Positions 16,122-23,517 of a DNA stretch of 35,444 nucleotides are shown here, piece after piece (position 1 is the stretch's first letter; each line of letters starts with the position of its first letter). Under the pieces are notes generated by a model. The model saw only the letters and a list, made by a program, of their open reading frames with translations. It ran no database searches and was not told the origin of the DNA. The stretch comes from Pseudomonadota bacterium (lineage in GTDB: Bacteria; Pseudomonadota; Gammaproteobacteria; Steroidobacterales; Steroidobacteraceae): positions 1-35,444 of the forward strand of contig JAJYUA010000034.1 of NCBI GenBank assembly GCA_021792755.1, given 5' to 3'. The position numbers were made by a program, and so were the translations under genes.

Positions 16122-17096
16122 TCAGGGGCGGGTGGGGCGCGGGGCGATCGACGCGCGGCGGCGGGCGGCGCGGGCGCGCGCAAACCGCAACAGATGCCGC
16201 GGAAAGGACTTGGCGCTGTGGCGGCGCAGCAGTCCGGCCGTCCGCCACGCCGCCGCCGCCCAGGCGCGGGGCGAGCCATCCGCCATCCCTGCGTACAGGG
16301 GCCAGCAGAGGAACTCGTCGGTCAAGTGCCGTATGTCGGATTCGGTCAACGCGAGCAGAGAGCGGTTGGCGAGCAGCCAGGAGAGGAACGCGAGCGTCGC
16401 TTGCGCGCAGCGCAACCCGTCGCGCAGCATGGCCGGGGTGAGGTTGATGGGGCTGGTGCGCCAGCGGATGCAGGCGCCTTCGATCGGCTGGATGCCGCCT
16501 CGAGCGCCAAGGAGCGCCCAGGTGGCATCGTCCGAATGCCAGCCGCTGTCGAAGGAGACGAAGCCGCCGAGGGCCTGGAAGGCCTGTCGGCGGAAAACAT
16601 GCGCCGCCGGCACCGCGTAGATCTCGTCCGCAAGCCTCTGGCGCAGGTACTGCGCCGCGCAGGCCGTCGCCGCTGCCGCAATGCCATCGCGCAGGATGGC
16701 ATCGTGCTCGTCGATCACCCTGACGCCAAAAGAGTACAGGTCGAATTTGCCGCCGCAGGCGGCAAGCGTGCGCCGGAATGACTCGACGCAATTTTCCTCG
16801 AGCGCATCGTCATCGCCGGGAAGAAGGACCCATCGAGCGCCGGAAAGGGCCACCGAGCGGTTCCAATGTCCGGCAAGATCGGTGGCGCCGAGATTGCGCT
16901 CGAAGCGAACGTACCGGATCGGCAGCCGATCGAGGAAGGTCTCGCAGAGGGGCTCGAGGGGCTCGGGACTCGCGTCGTCGCAGACGATCACCGAGAAGTC
17001 CTTCGCGCTCTGATTGGCCAGCGATTGCAGCAGCGCCGGCAGGAATCTCCCCTTGTAGGCCGGGATCACGATATCCAGGGAGTCGGAGGTGCGCAT
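16122..17096 (-). CDS. Family 2 glycosyltransferase
   Basis: A 324-residue GT2 enzyme. LDIVIPAYKGRFLPALLQSL opens the GT-A fold, SVIVCDDASPEPL forms the nucleotide site, and RWVLLPGDDDALEEN gives the acidic metal motif. GGFVSFDSGWHSDDATWALL near the middle matches the acceptor-side region where an aspartate usually acts as base. It is not close to the tandem GT2 pair. No membrane segments are visible. The last 40 residues are rich in arginine and alanine and look poorly conserved. It lies between the fusion gene, which converges on it, and the sugar-1-phosphate transferase, which diverges from it across a 289-bp gap. That gap is GC-rich apart from a short stretch near 17,255 (ttcattttacatttatcc), a plausible promoter. 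Confidence 0.85.
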   Translation of the reverse strand: MRTSDSLDIVIPAYKGRFLPALLQSLANQSAKDFSVIVCDDASPEPLEPLCETFLDRLPIRYVRFERNLGATDLAGHWNRSVALSGARWVLLPGDDDALEENCVESFRRTLAACGGKFDLYSFGVRVIDEHDAILRDGIAAAATACAAQYLRQRLADEIYAVPAAHVFRRQAFQALGGFVSFDSGWHSDDATWALLGARGGIQPIEGACIRWRTSPINLTPAMLRDGLRCAQATLAFLSWLLANRSLLALTESDIRHLTDEFLCWPLYAGMADGSPRAWAAAAWRTAGLLRRHSAKSFPRHLLRFARARAARRRASIAPRPTRP

Positions 17097-17385
17097 GGGG
17101 TGCCGCTTCGTTTGCCGTCGCAGGGCGCGAGCCCGCCTGCGGCGCCGATGGTCTCATATCGCGGCGGCGGGCTTCCATTGGCGATGGGGCGGGCACGGGG
17201 CGGAAGGGGGATTTGCCTGAAGTGTGACGGTTCGCACGCTGCGCGCCGCCGTTCATTTTACATTTATCCTCCTGCCGGTAGACTTCGCGCCCTGAACCGG
17301 GGGCGCCTCGCCGGGTCTATTCCCCGGCACGGCGTGCGCGCGCCTTGCGTGGCCGATCACGAGGAACCCAGGACAGGGGGGACCC

Positions 17386-18798
17386 TTGCGTATCCGCGTT
17401 TTTGGACACTACGTTTACGCCTCGATCGCGCTGCTCGCGATCATCGAGGCCCTGGTGTTCTTTGGGGCGGTCTATGGCGCGGCCCTGATCCGCTTCCACG
17501 GCTCGCTGCGCTTCCTGTCGGATCCCCCTGCGGACCTGAGCGGGGCGTTGTGGCCGCGGGCGCTGCTGTTCAGTGTCGTCACGATGCTGTGTCTGCTCGC
17601 CTTCGGCCTCTACAGCTCGCGCCAGCGAGCGAGGCTGCTCGGGATGGCGCTCCGGATCATCCTGGCGGTGCTGATGGCCTTCGCGGTGGCCTCGGCGCTC
17701 TTGTACCTCATCCCGAATCTGTGGATCGGCCGCGGAGTCGTGGGCCTGGCCGCCCTGGGCGCATTTCTGGGGATGATCGTCTCGCGCACGGTCTTCTCCA
17801 GGGTGGTGGACGAGAACGTCTTCAAGCGCCGTGTGCTGATCTATGGGGCCGGCCGCTCGGCCGCCACGATCGCGGAGCTGCGCCGCCGCGCGGACCGGCG
17901 GGGCTTTCACGTGGTCGGGTTCGTGCCGGCCGCGGGGGAGGTGTTGGCGGTGGACGGCAGTCGGGTGCTTGCGCGCAAAGGCTCCCTGGTCGAGCTCTGC
18001 CAGGAGCACGATGCGGCGGAGGTGGTCGTCGCCATGGACGACCGGCGGCGGGGCTTTCCGATCTCCGAGCTGCTCAACTGCCGGCTCGCCGGGGTGGACG
18101 TCACCGAGCAGTTGACTTTCCTCGAGCGCGAGACCGGCCGGGTCCGCCTCGACATCCTCAATCCCGCCTGGCTCATCTTCGGCGAGGGCTTCAGGCGCAA
18201 TGCGGTGCGGCGGCTGACGGCGCGGACGCTCGATCTGTCCGCCGCGCTCGTGGTGCTCGCGCTCGCCTGGCCGTTCATGCTGCTCACGGCGCTCGCCATC
18301 AAGATCGAGGACGGCCTCAGGGCGCCGGTGCTGTACCGCCAGCGCCGCGTGGGGCTTCTCGGGGAGCCGTTCGAGCTCATGAAGTTCCGCAGCATGCGCG
18401 TCGATGCCGAGAAGGACGGCCAGGCCCGGTGGGCGTCGAAGGGCGATCCGCGCGTCACCAGGGTGGGGGCCTTCATCCGCAAGGTGCGGCTCGATGAGCT
18501 GCCGCAGCTGCTGAACGTTCTGCGCGGGCAGATGAGCTTCGTCGGGCCGCGCCCGGAGCGGCCGGAGTTCGTCGCGGAGCTCGCCGAGCGCATCCCGTAC
18601 TACATCGAGCGCCACTCGGTGAAGCCGGGCCTCACCGGCTGGGCGCAGCTGTGCTATCCCTACGGGTCATCGGAGCAGGATGCGCTGGAGAAGCTGCAAT
18701 ACGACCTGTATTACGTGAAGAACAACACGCTGCTGTTCGATCTGGCGATCCTGGTGCAGACCGCCGAGGTGGTGTTTCTCGGCAAAGGGGCGCGCTGA
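17386..18798 (+). CDS. Undecaprenyl-phosphate sugar-1-phosphate transferase, exopolysaccharide type
   Basis: A 470-residue polyprenol-phosphate sugar transferase that would start each repeat unit by moving a sugar-1-phosphate from a UDP-sugar to undecaprenyl phosphate. About four N-terminal hydrophobic segments (residues 10-135) are followed by a Rossmann-like domain (RVLIYGAGRSAATIAEL), another membrane segment near residue 285, and the catalytic domain with YRQRRVGLLG, ELMKFRSMRVDAE, RKVRLDELPQLLNVLRG and SFVGPRPERPEF. It resembles sugar transferases of the PEP-CTERM-associated group. It starts at a TTG with GGACAGGGGGGA just upstream. Its last 64 bases and 19 bases beyond the stop are repeated exactly 2,006 bp downstream, so its 3' end may have been supplied by an inserted element. 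Confidence 0.92.
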   Translation: MRIRVFGHYVYASIALLAIIEALVFFGAVYGAALIRFHGSLRFLSDPPADLSGALWPRALLFSVVTMLCLLAFGLYSSRQRARLLGMALRIILAVLMAFAVASALLYLIPNLWIGRGVVGLAALGAFLGMIVSRTVFSRVVDENVFKRRVLIYGAGRSAATIAELRRRADRRGFHVVGFVPAAGEVLAVDGSRVLARKGSLVELCQEHDAAEVVVAMDDRRRGFPISELLNCRLAGVDVTEQLTFLERETGRVRLDILNPAWLIFGEGFRRNAVRRLTARTLDLSAALVVLALAWPFMLLTALAIKIEDGLRAPVLYRQRRVGLLGEPFELMKFRSMRVDAEKDGQARWASKGDPRVTRVGAFIRKVRLDELPQLLNVLRGQMSFVGPRPERPEFVAELAERIPYYIERHSVKPGLTGWAQLCYPYGSSEQDALEKLQYDLYYVKNNTLLFDLAILVQTAEVVFLGKGAR

Positions 18799-18817
18799 GC
18801 GCAGCGCGCCTGCGGTG
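18735..18817 (+). repeat. 83-bp direct repeat, left copy (3' end of sugar-transferase gene)
   Basis: These 83 bases are identical to 20741-20823. They code for the last 20 residues of the sugar transferase (ending AEVVFLGKGAR) plus its stop and 19 bases of flank. With one mismatch the match extends about 8 bases further left. A perfect duplication of a gene's 3' end on both sides of a foreign-looking insert is the usual footprint of site-specific integration into a gene end, this copy being the one rebuilt on the gene. Confidence 0.95.
18790..18809 (+). terminator. GCGCGCT/AGCGCGC hairpin over the sugar-transferase stop
   Basis: A 7-bp perfect stem (GCGCGCT, six-base loop, AGCGCGC) spans the stop codon region of the sugar transferase. 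It is present again at 20796-20815 because it lies inside the 83-bp repeat. No T-run follows. It could be a transcription end signal or a structure recognised during integration of the inserted unit. Confidence 0.4.
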
Positions 18818-18857
18818 CGGCCGGGCCGGCCGCTCCTGATGCGGTATCATCCACCTC

Positions 18858-19289
18858 ATGCGAGCCCGTCGTACACCCAATCCCAAGCGGCGTATCCGGT
18901 CGATGCCGGCAGCGGCTCGGGAGCGCGCGCGGCTTGAGGAGCTCGCGGGCCTGGCATCCTATGGGGGCAATGCGGAACACAAGCGCAATCCTGGCGACTT
19001 CGGGCTGAATCCGCCCAGTCTTCCGCGGCAAGGCAAGACCTTGTGCGATGAATCGGCGGTTTTCAAGCGCAGTGATGCACTGACTTTATTGCGCGCAGGG
19101 TTTCTGCGAGGGCTGACGAGCGTCCAGGAACGGCACGGCTGGCCGCAGAACGTGTGGGCCGTGGCGCCGAACGGCATTCCCCTGGAGGCCATGCTCGAGA
19201 ATCCCTCGACGGGCGCGTATCACGGGTATCCGATGCAGGAGGACGATCCACTCGCCGAGGAGGTGCTCGAGCGATGGAGACGCTCATGA
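18858..19289 (+). CDS. 143-residue protein of unknown function, first gene of the inserted pair
   Basis: I cannot assign a function. The N-terminal 30 residues are very basic (RARRTPNPKRRIRS) and might touch nucleic acid, or the true start may be the ATG at 18903 (MPAAARERARL). The rest looks like a compact conserved domain. It includes HKRNPGDFGLNPPSLPRQGK then LCDE; a helical stretch FKRSDALTLLRAGFLRGL; QNVWAVAPNGIPLEAML; and YHGYPMQEDDPLAEEVLERW. I have an impression of similar small proteins elsewhere but cannot verify it. The stop overlaps the start of the next gene (ATGA), so the two proteins are probably made in a set ratio and act together. The gene begins 59 bp after the sugar-transferase stop and could be read from its promoter or from a weak one near 18,843 (TATCAT). 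Confidence 0.75.
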   Translation: MRARRTPNPKRRIRSMPAAARERARLEELAGLASYGGNAEHKRNPGDFGLNPPSLPRQGKTLCDESAVFKRSDALTLLRAGFLRGLTSVQERHGWPQNVWAVAPNGIPLEAMLENPSTGAYHGYPMQEDDPLAEEVLERWRRS

Positions 19290-20641
19290 CGACGACGTTT
19301 GCCATCCACAGGCAGTGGGAGTCGGCGCTGCACGAGTCGCCGGAAGTGCGAGATACAGTTGCCTCGCTGAAGATCGTGGTCGGTAGGGACGTGATCACGC
19401 GTAACGAGGACGAGTGGGCCCAAACCGTCCGCGATGAGGTGCGCGTGTCGGCCTACCCCCTCGCCCTATGGCTCGCCTCGTCCTGGTGGCGCCTTCGATG
19501 GGAGCCGTTGCCGAAGGCCGTTCCTGACCGGTCATGGCGCATGGCTCATGAGCTTGTCGCCGCCGGCTATGGCTACGTCTGGCCAAGGATGGTTTTCGCG
19601 TCAGATGGAGAGGTCGTGAACGTGTGGGCCGTGCCGTCCAGGCCGGATTCCCGGGCGGTCGTCCGCTACCTCACCCACTCCTGTCACGCCGTGTCTGCTT
19701 TGGACTTCGAGCGTACCGTCGATGAGTTCATCAATGGTGTTTTGGCGCGCCTGGACGCCGCCGGGATCGGGCGCACAGCGCTGCACGATCTTTGGAGGGA
19801 GATCACCGAAGAGCGCCGGGAAGCTTCGCTCACCGTGCAGCGCCGCCTGGAGGCATTGCTCGGCTTCGATCCGGATGAGTCTCCTGAAGGGCTCCTCACC
19901 GCGTTCGAGAGCCTCATTCCGCGGGCCGGGCTCTCCGCGCTCGATGAGATCGCCCCTGTGTGTGCGTCCGCAAATCCTGCGGGGATGCTGAAGCAGGTGC
20001 TCTGCGCGGCTGACGCCGAGGGTCTGAAGGGGCGCATCGCCCTGCCTCGGGAAACGATTGATTCGGCGACGACCCTGCCCGAGCCGGGTTGGCGAAAAGG
20101 CCGGGAGTTGGCCAGGAGGTTGCGGCGCTCTCTGGGTTTGAATGGTGCAGCGGTGCCCGACGGCGTTCTCTGCGGATTGCTGGGACTCGCCACCGAGCGA
20201 GCGATGGATCTGCAGGGCGCGGCTCGGCCGGTATTGGCCATGGCGGTGCGCGAGAAGGCCGGGGAAGAGTTGAAGTTTGTCCTGCGCAGGCGCAATCGCC
20301 ATGGCCGTCGCTTCGAGCTGGCGCGCTTCCTGTGCGACTATGTCATTGCCGGTGAGGCGGACCACTGGCTGCCCGTGAGCGATGCGAAAACGTCCCGGCA
20401 ACGGACTCAACGGGCTTTTGCGGCGGAATTCCTCTGTCCCGTCGAAGCGCTCGAGGCGTTCATGGCGGGTGATTTTTCGATGGACGCGGTGGAGGAGGCT
20501 GCGGAGCGGTTCGAGGTCGGGCCCGCCGCGGTACAAGCACAATTGGTGAACAATCGGCTGCTCCCGTCCCAGGTATTGACGGAATACGGCGGTGGAGTCG
20601 ACCTGCCGTATTTTCACTTGCCGCCGCAGGTTGACACCTAG
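19286..20641 (+). CDS. ImmA/IrrE-like protein with degenerate metal site
   Basis: A 451-residue protein. The C-terminal third resembles the ImmA/IrrE (COG2856) metallopeptidase family: RRFELARFLCDYVIAG near residue 341 sits where members have a RRFTLAHELGH-type motif, and RTQRAFAAEFLCPVEAL near residue 374 matches the usual E..AN.FAAELLMP helix. Both zinc-binding histidines and the catalytic glutamate of HExxH are absent, so it should not be an active protease of the known type. The first 330 residues are helical and unassigned (RTVDEFINGVLARLDAAGIG, FDPDESPEGLL). The ATG at 19286 overlaps the upstream stop; an ATG at 19274 is possible. ImmA/IrrE proteins commonly act with repressors, antitoxins or mobile elements, so a toxin-antitoxin, anti-repressor or defence role is plausible. 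Confidence 0.78.
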   Translation: MTTTFAIHRQWESALHESPEVRDTVASLKIVVGRDVITRNEDEWAQTVRDEVRVSAYPLALWLASSWWRLRWEPLPKAVPDRSWRMAHELVAAGYGYVWPRMVFASDGEVVNVWAVPSRPDSRAVVRYLTHSCHAVSALDFERTVDEFINGVLARLDAAGIGRTALHDLWREITEERREASLTVQRRLEALLGFDPDESPEGLLTAFESLIPRAGLSALDEIAPVCASANPAGMLKQVLCAADAEGLKGRIALPRETIDSATTLPEPGWRKGRELARRLRRSLGLNGAAVPDGVLCGLLGLATERAMDLQGAARPVLAMAVREKAGEELKFVLRRRNRHGRRFELARFLCDYVIAGEADHWLPVSDAKTSRQRTQRAFAAEFLCPVEALEAFMAGDFSMDAVEEAAERFEVGPAAVQAQLVNNRLLPSQVLTEYGGGVDLPYFHLPPQVDT

Positions 20642-20740
20642 GCCCCGGTGCGCCGACCCGGCCTGCCGCAGTCGCTCGAAGCGCTGCGCAGCCGGACGGG
20701 CTTCGCCGCTCCGCGGCAGCAGCGCCCGGCGCGCGCTGCG

Positions 20741-20823
20741 GTTCGATCTGGCGATCCTGGTGCAGACCGCCGAGGTGGTGTTTCTCGGCAAAGGGGCGCG
20801 CTGAGCGCAGCGCGCCTGCGGTG
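20741..20823 (+). repeat. 83-bp direct repeat, right copy
   Basis: Identical over all 83 bases to 18735-18817. Here the sequence coding the sugar transferase C-terminus is separated from its gene, preceded by unrelated GC-rich sequence and followed by the tail of the oppositely oriented small gene at 20836. If the insert entered by site-specific recombination at the gene end, this is the displaced original 3' end beside the original flank. Confidence 0.95.
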
Positions 20824-20835
20824 TCAGGTTAGACT

Positions 20836-21018
20836 CTACTCGGCCGCGCCGTCCGGATCCTGCGCCGCCTTCACGCGCGTCCTCCAGACCTCGAAAGGAT
20901 CCCACGCGCTCGAGCGCTGGGGAAGCATCCGCTGCCGGCTCTGTTCGGTGAGCGATCCGCGCGAGGCATTGCGGGTCGTCGATGGGCTGTGAGCCAACCG
21001 TTTGGTTTCAGCTTTCAT
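20836..21018 (-). CDS. Small 60-residue protein of unknown function
   Basis: A short leftward gene ending 13 bp from the right 83-bp repeat. The C-terminal block SAWDPFEVWRTRVKAA has the look of a conserved motif seen in small proteobacterial proteins of unknown role; the N-terminal half is basic and serine/threonine-rich. There is no signal peptide or membrane segment. It is probably native to the chromosome and was the convergent neighbour of the sugar-transferase gene before the insert arrived. No function is proposed. Confidence 0.5.
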   Translation of the reverse strand: MKAETKRLAHSPSTTRNASRGSLTEQSRQRMLPQRSSAWDPFEVWRTRVKAAQDPDGAAE

Positions 21019-21352
21019 CCGTCTCGTTCCTCCATCTCGATATCACGTCGTTCCCAGGCGGACGCCTGTCTCGCCGCCGCCGCGTCCCGGATCAATTGCC
21101 GGTGCCCGAGCGGGGCGGGGAGTTTAACTCATTATGTCGTCGCTGCCACAGTTCCCGTATAACGCCGGGATGTGAAGGCCGCATGACGTCGCGGGGCAGC
21201 TACGCTCGCCGATGCACGCATCTTCGCGCGGTGGGGTGCGGATTTGTCATGCGGCGCATCATTCTGTGAACTGCGTCACGCCGCCCGCCCGGGCCCGCCG
21301 CTTGCGGCGGCTCCCGCCCCACCTCTGCCGCCGGCGCCACACGGTGCCCGGG
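21019..21352. other. Gap without a gene
   Basis: No convincing coding sequence in either strand. The frames that are open have no recognisable domains. The part from 21,060 to 21,250 is mixed in composition and could hold the promoter of the small leftward gene. The rest becomes strongly GC-rich as it approaches the tandem repeat. Confidence 0.5.
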
Positions 21353-21460
21353 GCGGGCCGCACCGCCCTGGCGGGCCGCACCGCCCTGGCGGGCCGCACC
21401 GCCCTGGCGGGCCGCACCGCCCCGGCGGGCCGCACCGCCCCGGCGGGCCGCACCGCCCCG
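21353..21460. repeat. Six tandem copies of an 18-bp unit
   Basis: The unit is GCGGGCCGCACCGCCCTG. Copies 1-3 end in CTG and copies 4-6 in CCG; otherwise all six are identical and in perfect register, followed by a partial copy. It lies 12 bp beyond the glrR stop, so it is in the 3' untranslated part of that operon. Because 18 is a multiple of three it stays open in several frames (for example GGPHRP repeats), but no gene with a credible start covers it. The block of single-base variants shows copying by slippage or unequal exchange. Confidence 0.93.
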
Positions 21461-21472
21461 GCGGCCGGGTGT

Positions 21473-22873
21473 CTATTTGTCCCTTTGTTTGAACTCGTCG
21501 GCGGTCAGCTGGTGGCGCGCGAGCAGCTTGTAGAAATCCGTGCGGTTGCGCTTGGCGAGCCGCGCCGCCTGCGTGACGTTGCCGGCGGTGATCTGCAGGA
21601 TCTGCGAGAGGTAGCTGCGCGTGAACTCATCGCGCGCCTCATCGAAGGAGGGCAGGTGCCCGGCGGTGCCGCCCAAGGACTGCTGCACCAGCTCCACGGG
21701 GATGATGGGGGTCTGCGAGAGCGCGACGTTCTGCCGCACGACGTTGTAGAGCTGGCGGATGTTGCCCGGCCAGTCGGCGGTGGCGAGCAGCTCGACCGCC
21801 TCGGGCGCGTAGATCTTGCGCGTGCCGGCCTCCTCGGCGATCTGCGCCAGGAAGTGCGCCACCAGCAGCGGGATGTCCTCGCGGCGGCGGCTGAGCGAGG
21901 GCATCTCGATGTGCACCACGTTCAGCCGATAGTACAGGTCCTCGCGGAACTGCCCCTCGGCGAGCATCTGGCGAAGGTCGCGGTGGGTGGCGGAGATGAC
22001 CCTGACGTTCACCGCCATGGCGCTCGTTCCGCCGACGGGGCGGATGAGCCCCTCCTGCAGCACCCGCAACAGCTTCACTTGCAGCCGAAGCGGCATGTCG
22101 CCGATCTCATCGAGCATCAGCGTGCCGCCGTCGGCGGCCCGAAAGAGGCCGTCGTGGGCGCTGGTGGCGCCCGTGAAGGCGCCCCGCTCGTGCCCGAACA
22201 GCTCCGATTCCAACAGGCTCTCGGCCATGGCGCCGCAGTTGATCGCGACGAAGGGGTGGCCGTGGCGGGGACTTGCGAGATGGATGGCGCGCGCGAGCAG
22301 CTCCTTGCCGGTGCCGCTTTCCCCGGTGATCAGCACGCGCGCATCGGTGCCGGCCACCATGTGCGCCTGGGCGAGCTTCTCCTCCATGACCGCCGAGCGG
22401 GTGATGATGCCGGCGCGCCAGTCCTCGTCGGAAGCGCCGAAGCCGGAGATCCTGAGCGCCTTCTGCACCTGGTCGAGCAGCTCCTGCTTGTCCACGGGCT
22501 TGGTGAGGAAGCCGAAGGCGCCCATCTGCGTCGCCTGCACCGCATCGGGAATGGTGCCGTGGGCGGTGAGCAGGATCACCTTCAGGCCCGGCCAGCGCAC
22601 CTGCAGCTCCTTCAGCAGCCCGATGCCGTCCATGGGCTCCATGCGCAGGTCGGTGATCACGAGGTCGGGCCGGAAGCGCCCGGCGGCTCCGAGCGCCTGC
22701 GGGGCGCTCTCGACGGCCTCCACGTCGTAGCTCTCCGCCCGCAGGCGGATGGTGAGCAGCCTGAGCAGCCCCGGGTCATCGTCGACGAGCAGGATGCGGG
22801 CCTTGCGCCGCCCGCAGTTCGTGGGCAGGGTCGTGCGCGGCTCGTGCTGCAAAGCGGTGGCGGAATGGGTCAT
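21473..22873 (-). CDS. glrR: Sigma-54-dependent response regulator GlrR
   Basis: A 466-residue NtrC-type activator, partner of the sensor kinase encoded two genes upstream. The receiver domain has the acidic pair in ILLVDDD, the phosphorylation site Asp75 in LVITDLRM, and the switch lysine in FLTKPVDKQEL. The AAA+ domain has Walker A GESGTGKE near residue 183 and the sigma-54 contact loop GAFTGA near residue 231. The C-terminal helix-turn-helix is GNVTQAARLAKRNRTDFYKLL. In enteric bacteria GlrR (QseF) controls glmY, a small RNA that tunes amino-sugar synthesis, and cell-envelope genes. Target promoters were not found in the window. Its ATG overlaps the stop of the lipoprotein gene (ATGA). The kinase-lipoprotein-regulator order is the one seen in E. 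coli. Confidence 0.92.
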   Translation of the reverse strand: MTHSATALQHEPRTTLPTNCGRRKARILLVDDDPGLLRLLTIRLRAESYDVEAVESAPQALGAAGRFRPDLVITDLRMEPMDGIGLLKELQVRWPGLKVILLTAHGTIPDAVQATQMGAFGFLTKPVDKQELLDQVQKALRISGFGASDEDWRAGIITRSAVMEEKLAQAHMVAGTDARVLITGESGTGKELLARAIHLASPRHGHPFVAINCGAMAESLLESELFGHERGAFTGATSAHDGLFRAADGGTLMLDEIGDMPLRLQVKLLRVLQEGLIRPVGGTSAMAVNVRVISATHRDLRQMLAEGQFREDLYYRLNVVHIEMPSLSRRREDIPLLVAHFLAQIAEEAGTRKIYAPEAVELLATADWPGNIRQLYNVVRQNVALSQTPIIPVELVQQSLGGTAGHLPSFDEARDEFTRSYLSQILQITAGNVTQAARLAKRNRTDFYKLLARHQLTADEFKQRDK

Positions 22874-23517
22874 TGCGGTGGTGCCTCGGTGCCGAGTTTG
22901 CCCTCGAGCGACTTCTCGATGTTGGCGATGGCGATGAGCTTCGCCCGCGCCTCCCCGAGTTGTCGCTGCAAGGTGAAATTGAGTTGTTCGGTGCTGAGGA
23001 GCCTGTGCTGGAGGTTGGCCAAGCGCTGAGCTCCGGTGGCCTGAAGAGTGCGATTTTCCGTGCGCAGCGTCAATTGTCGCGTAATCAGGACAAGCTCGAA
23101 GCGCGCGAGCGTCTGCTCCCCCGGCGAGAGGCTGCTGTCCGGATCGGACAGCAGCCGCTCGAGCAGCGTTTGCGCCCGCGGCAGATCGGCGGCGGGCGTG
23201 CCGCCCCCCGGCTGCCCGAGCAGCAGCGCGAGACGCAGCGTCTGGCGGTCGCCGGGGTTCCCCTGGTAGGCCTGCTCGGCCGCGGCGAGCAGGCCTGTCT
23301 GGCCCGCGGGCGGGGCGTCGAGCCAGCGCCTGAGCAGAATGAGGTCGTCCCGCAAGGGATGGGGGGACGCCGGTTTGCGCAGCGCCGGGGTCGCCTTGGC
23401 GGTGAATGGGTTGATGAGCTCGCGGCTCGTCTGGCAGCCGGCGAGGGCCGCCAGGCTCAAGGCCGCGAGTGCCGCGGCAAGGCTCGCGGGCCGGAGGGTC
23501 TGCAGTTCAAGCGGCAT
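22870..23517 (-). CDS. qseG: QseG-like outer membrane lipoprotein
   Basis: A 215-residue lipoprotein. The ATG at 23517 starts a signal peptide (residues 1-27) ending in the lipobox LAALAGC with Cys28 as the lipid anchor. The longer open frame upstream overlaps the kinase gene and has no family character. The mature part is mainly helical with a heptad-like C-terminal region (LANLQHRLLSTEQLNFTLQRQ), suggesting a coiled coil. In E. coli the equivalent lipoprotein sits between the GlrK and GlrR genes and contacts the kinase periplasmic domain to set its activity. Primary sequence conservation in this family is low, so the name rests on position, lipobox and length. It overlaps both neighbours (11 bp and 4 bp). 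Confidence 0.78.
   Translation of the reverse strand: MPLELQTLRPASLAAALAALSLAALAGCQTSRELINPFTAKATPALRKPASPHPLRDDLILLRRWLDAPPAGQTGLLAAAEQAYQGNPGDRQTLRLALLLGQPGGGTPAADLPRAQTLLERLLSDPDSSLSPGEQTLARFELVLITRQLTLRTENRTLQATGAQRLANLQHRLLSTEQLNFTLQRQLGEARAKLIAIANIEKSLEGKLGTEAPPQ

Larger units (their letters stand above)
18818..20823 (+). mobile_element. Putative 2.0-kb insert between 83-bp direct repeats
   Basis: The repeat period is 2,006 bp. One unit holds a 40-bp leader, two overlapping genes, about 100 bp of GC-rich non-coding sequence and one 83-bp repeat. The genes have nothing to do with polysaccharide synthesis and appear somewhat less GC-rich than their neighbours. No integrase, transposase or terminal inverted repeat is present, so the unit would be non-autonomous (moved in trans) or the reduced remnant of a larger element. 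Homologous duplication is an alternative, but it would not explain the unrelated cargo. The original downstream flank is probably what follows 20823. Confidence 0.6.

Noticed and set aside
14392-16791. Very long leftward open frame upstream of the second sulfotransferase (over 1,000 codons in total)
   Set aside because: It runs antisense to the glycosyltransferase-methyltransferase gene and a GT2 gene. Sulfotransferase homology begins only at 14391, and the rest has the composition of a GC-rich shadow frame.
21353-21460. Tandem repeats considered as a CRISPR array
   Set aside because: Units are contiguous 18-mers with no spacers and there are no cas genes in the window.
21244-21492. Rightward frame coding for GGPHRP repeats as a real repetitive protein
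   Set aside because: No credible start or conserved flank. The frame is open only because the repeat length is a multiple of three and the sequence is GC-rich.
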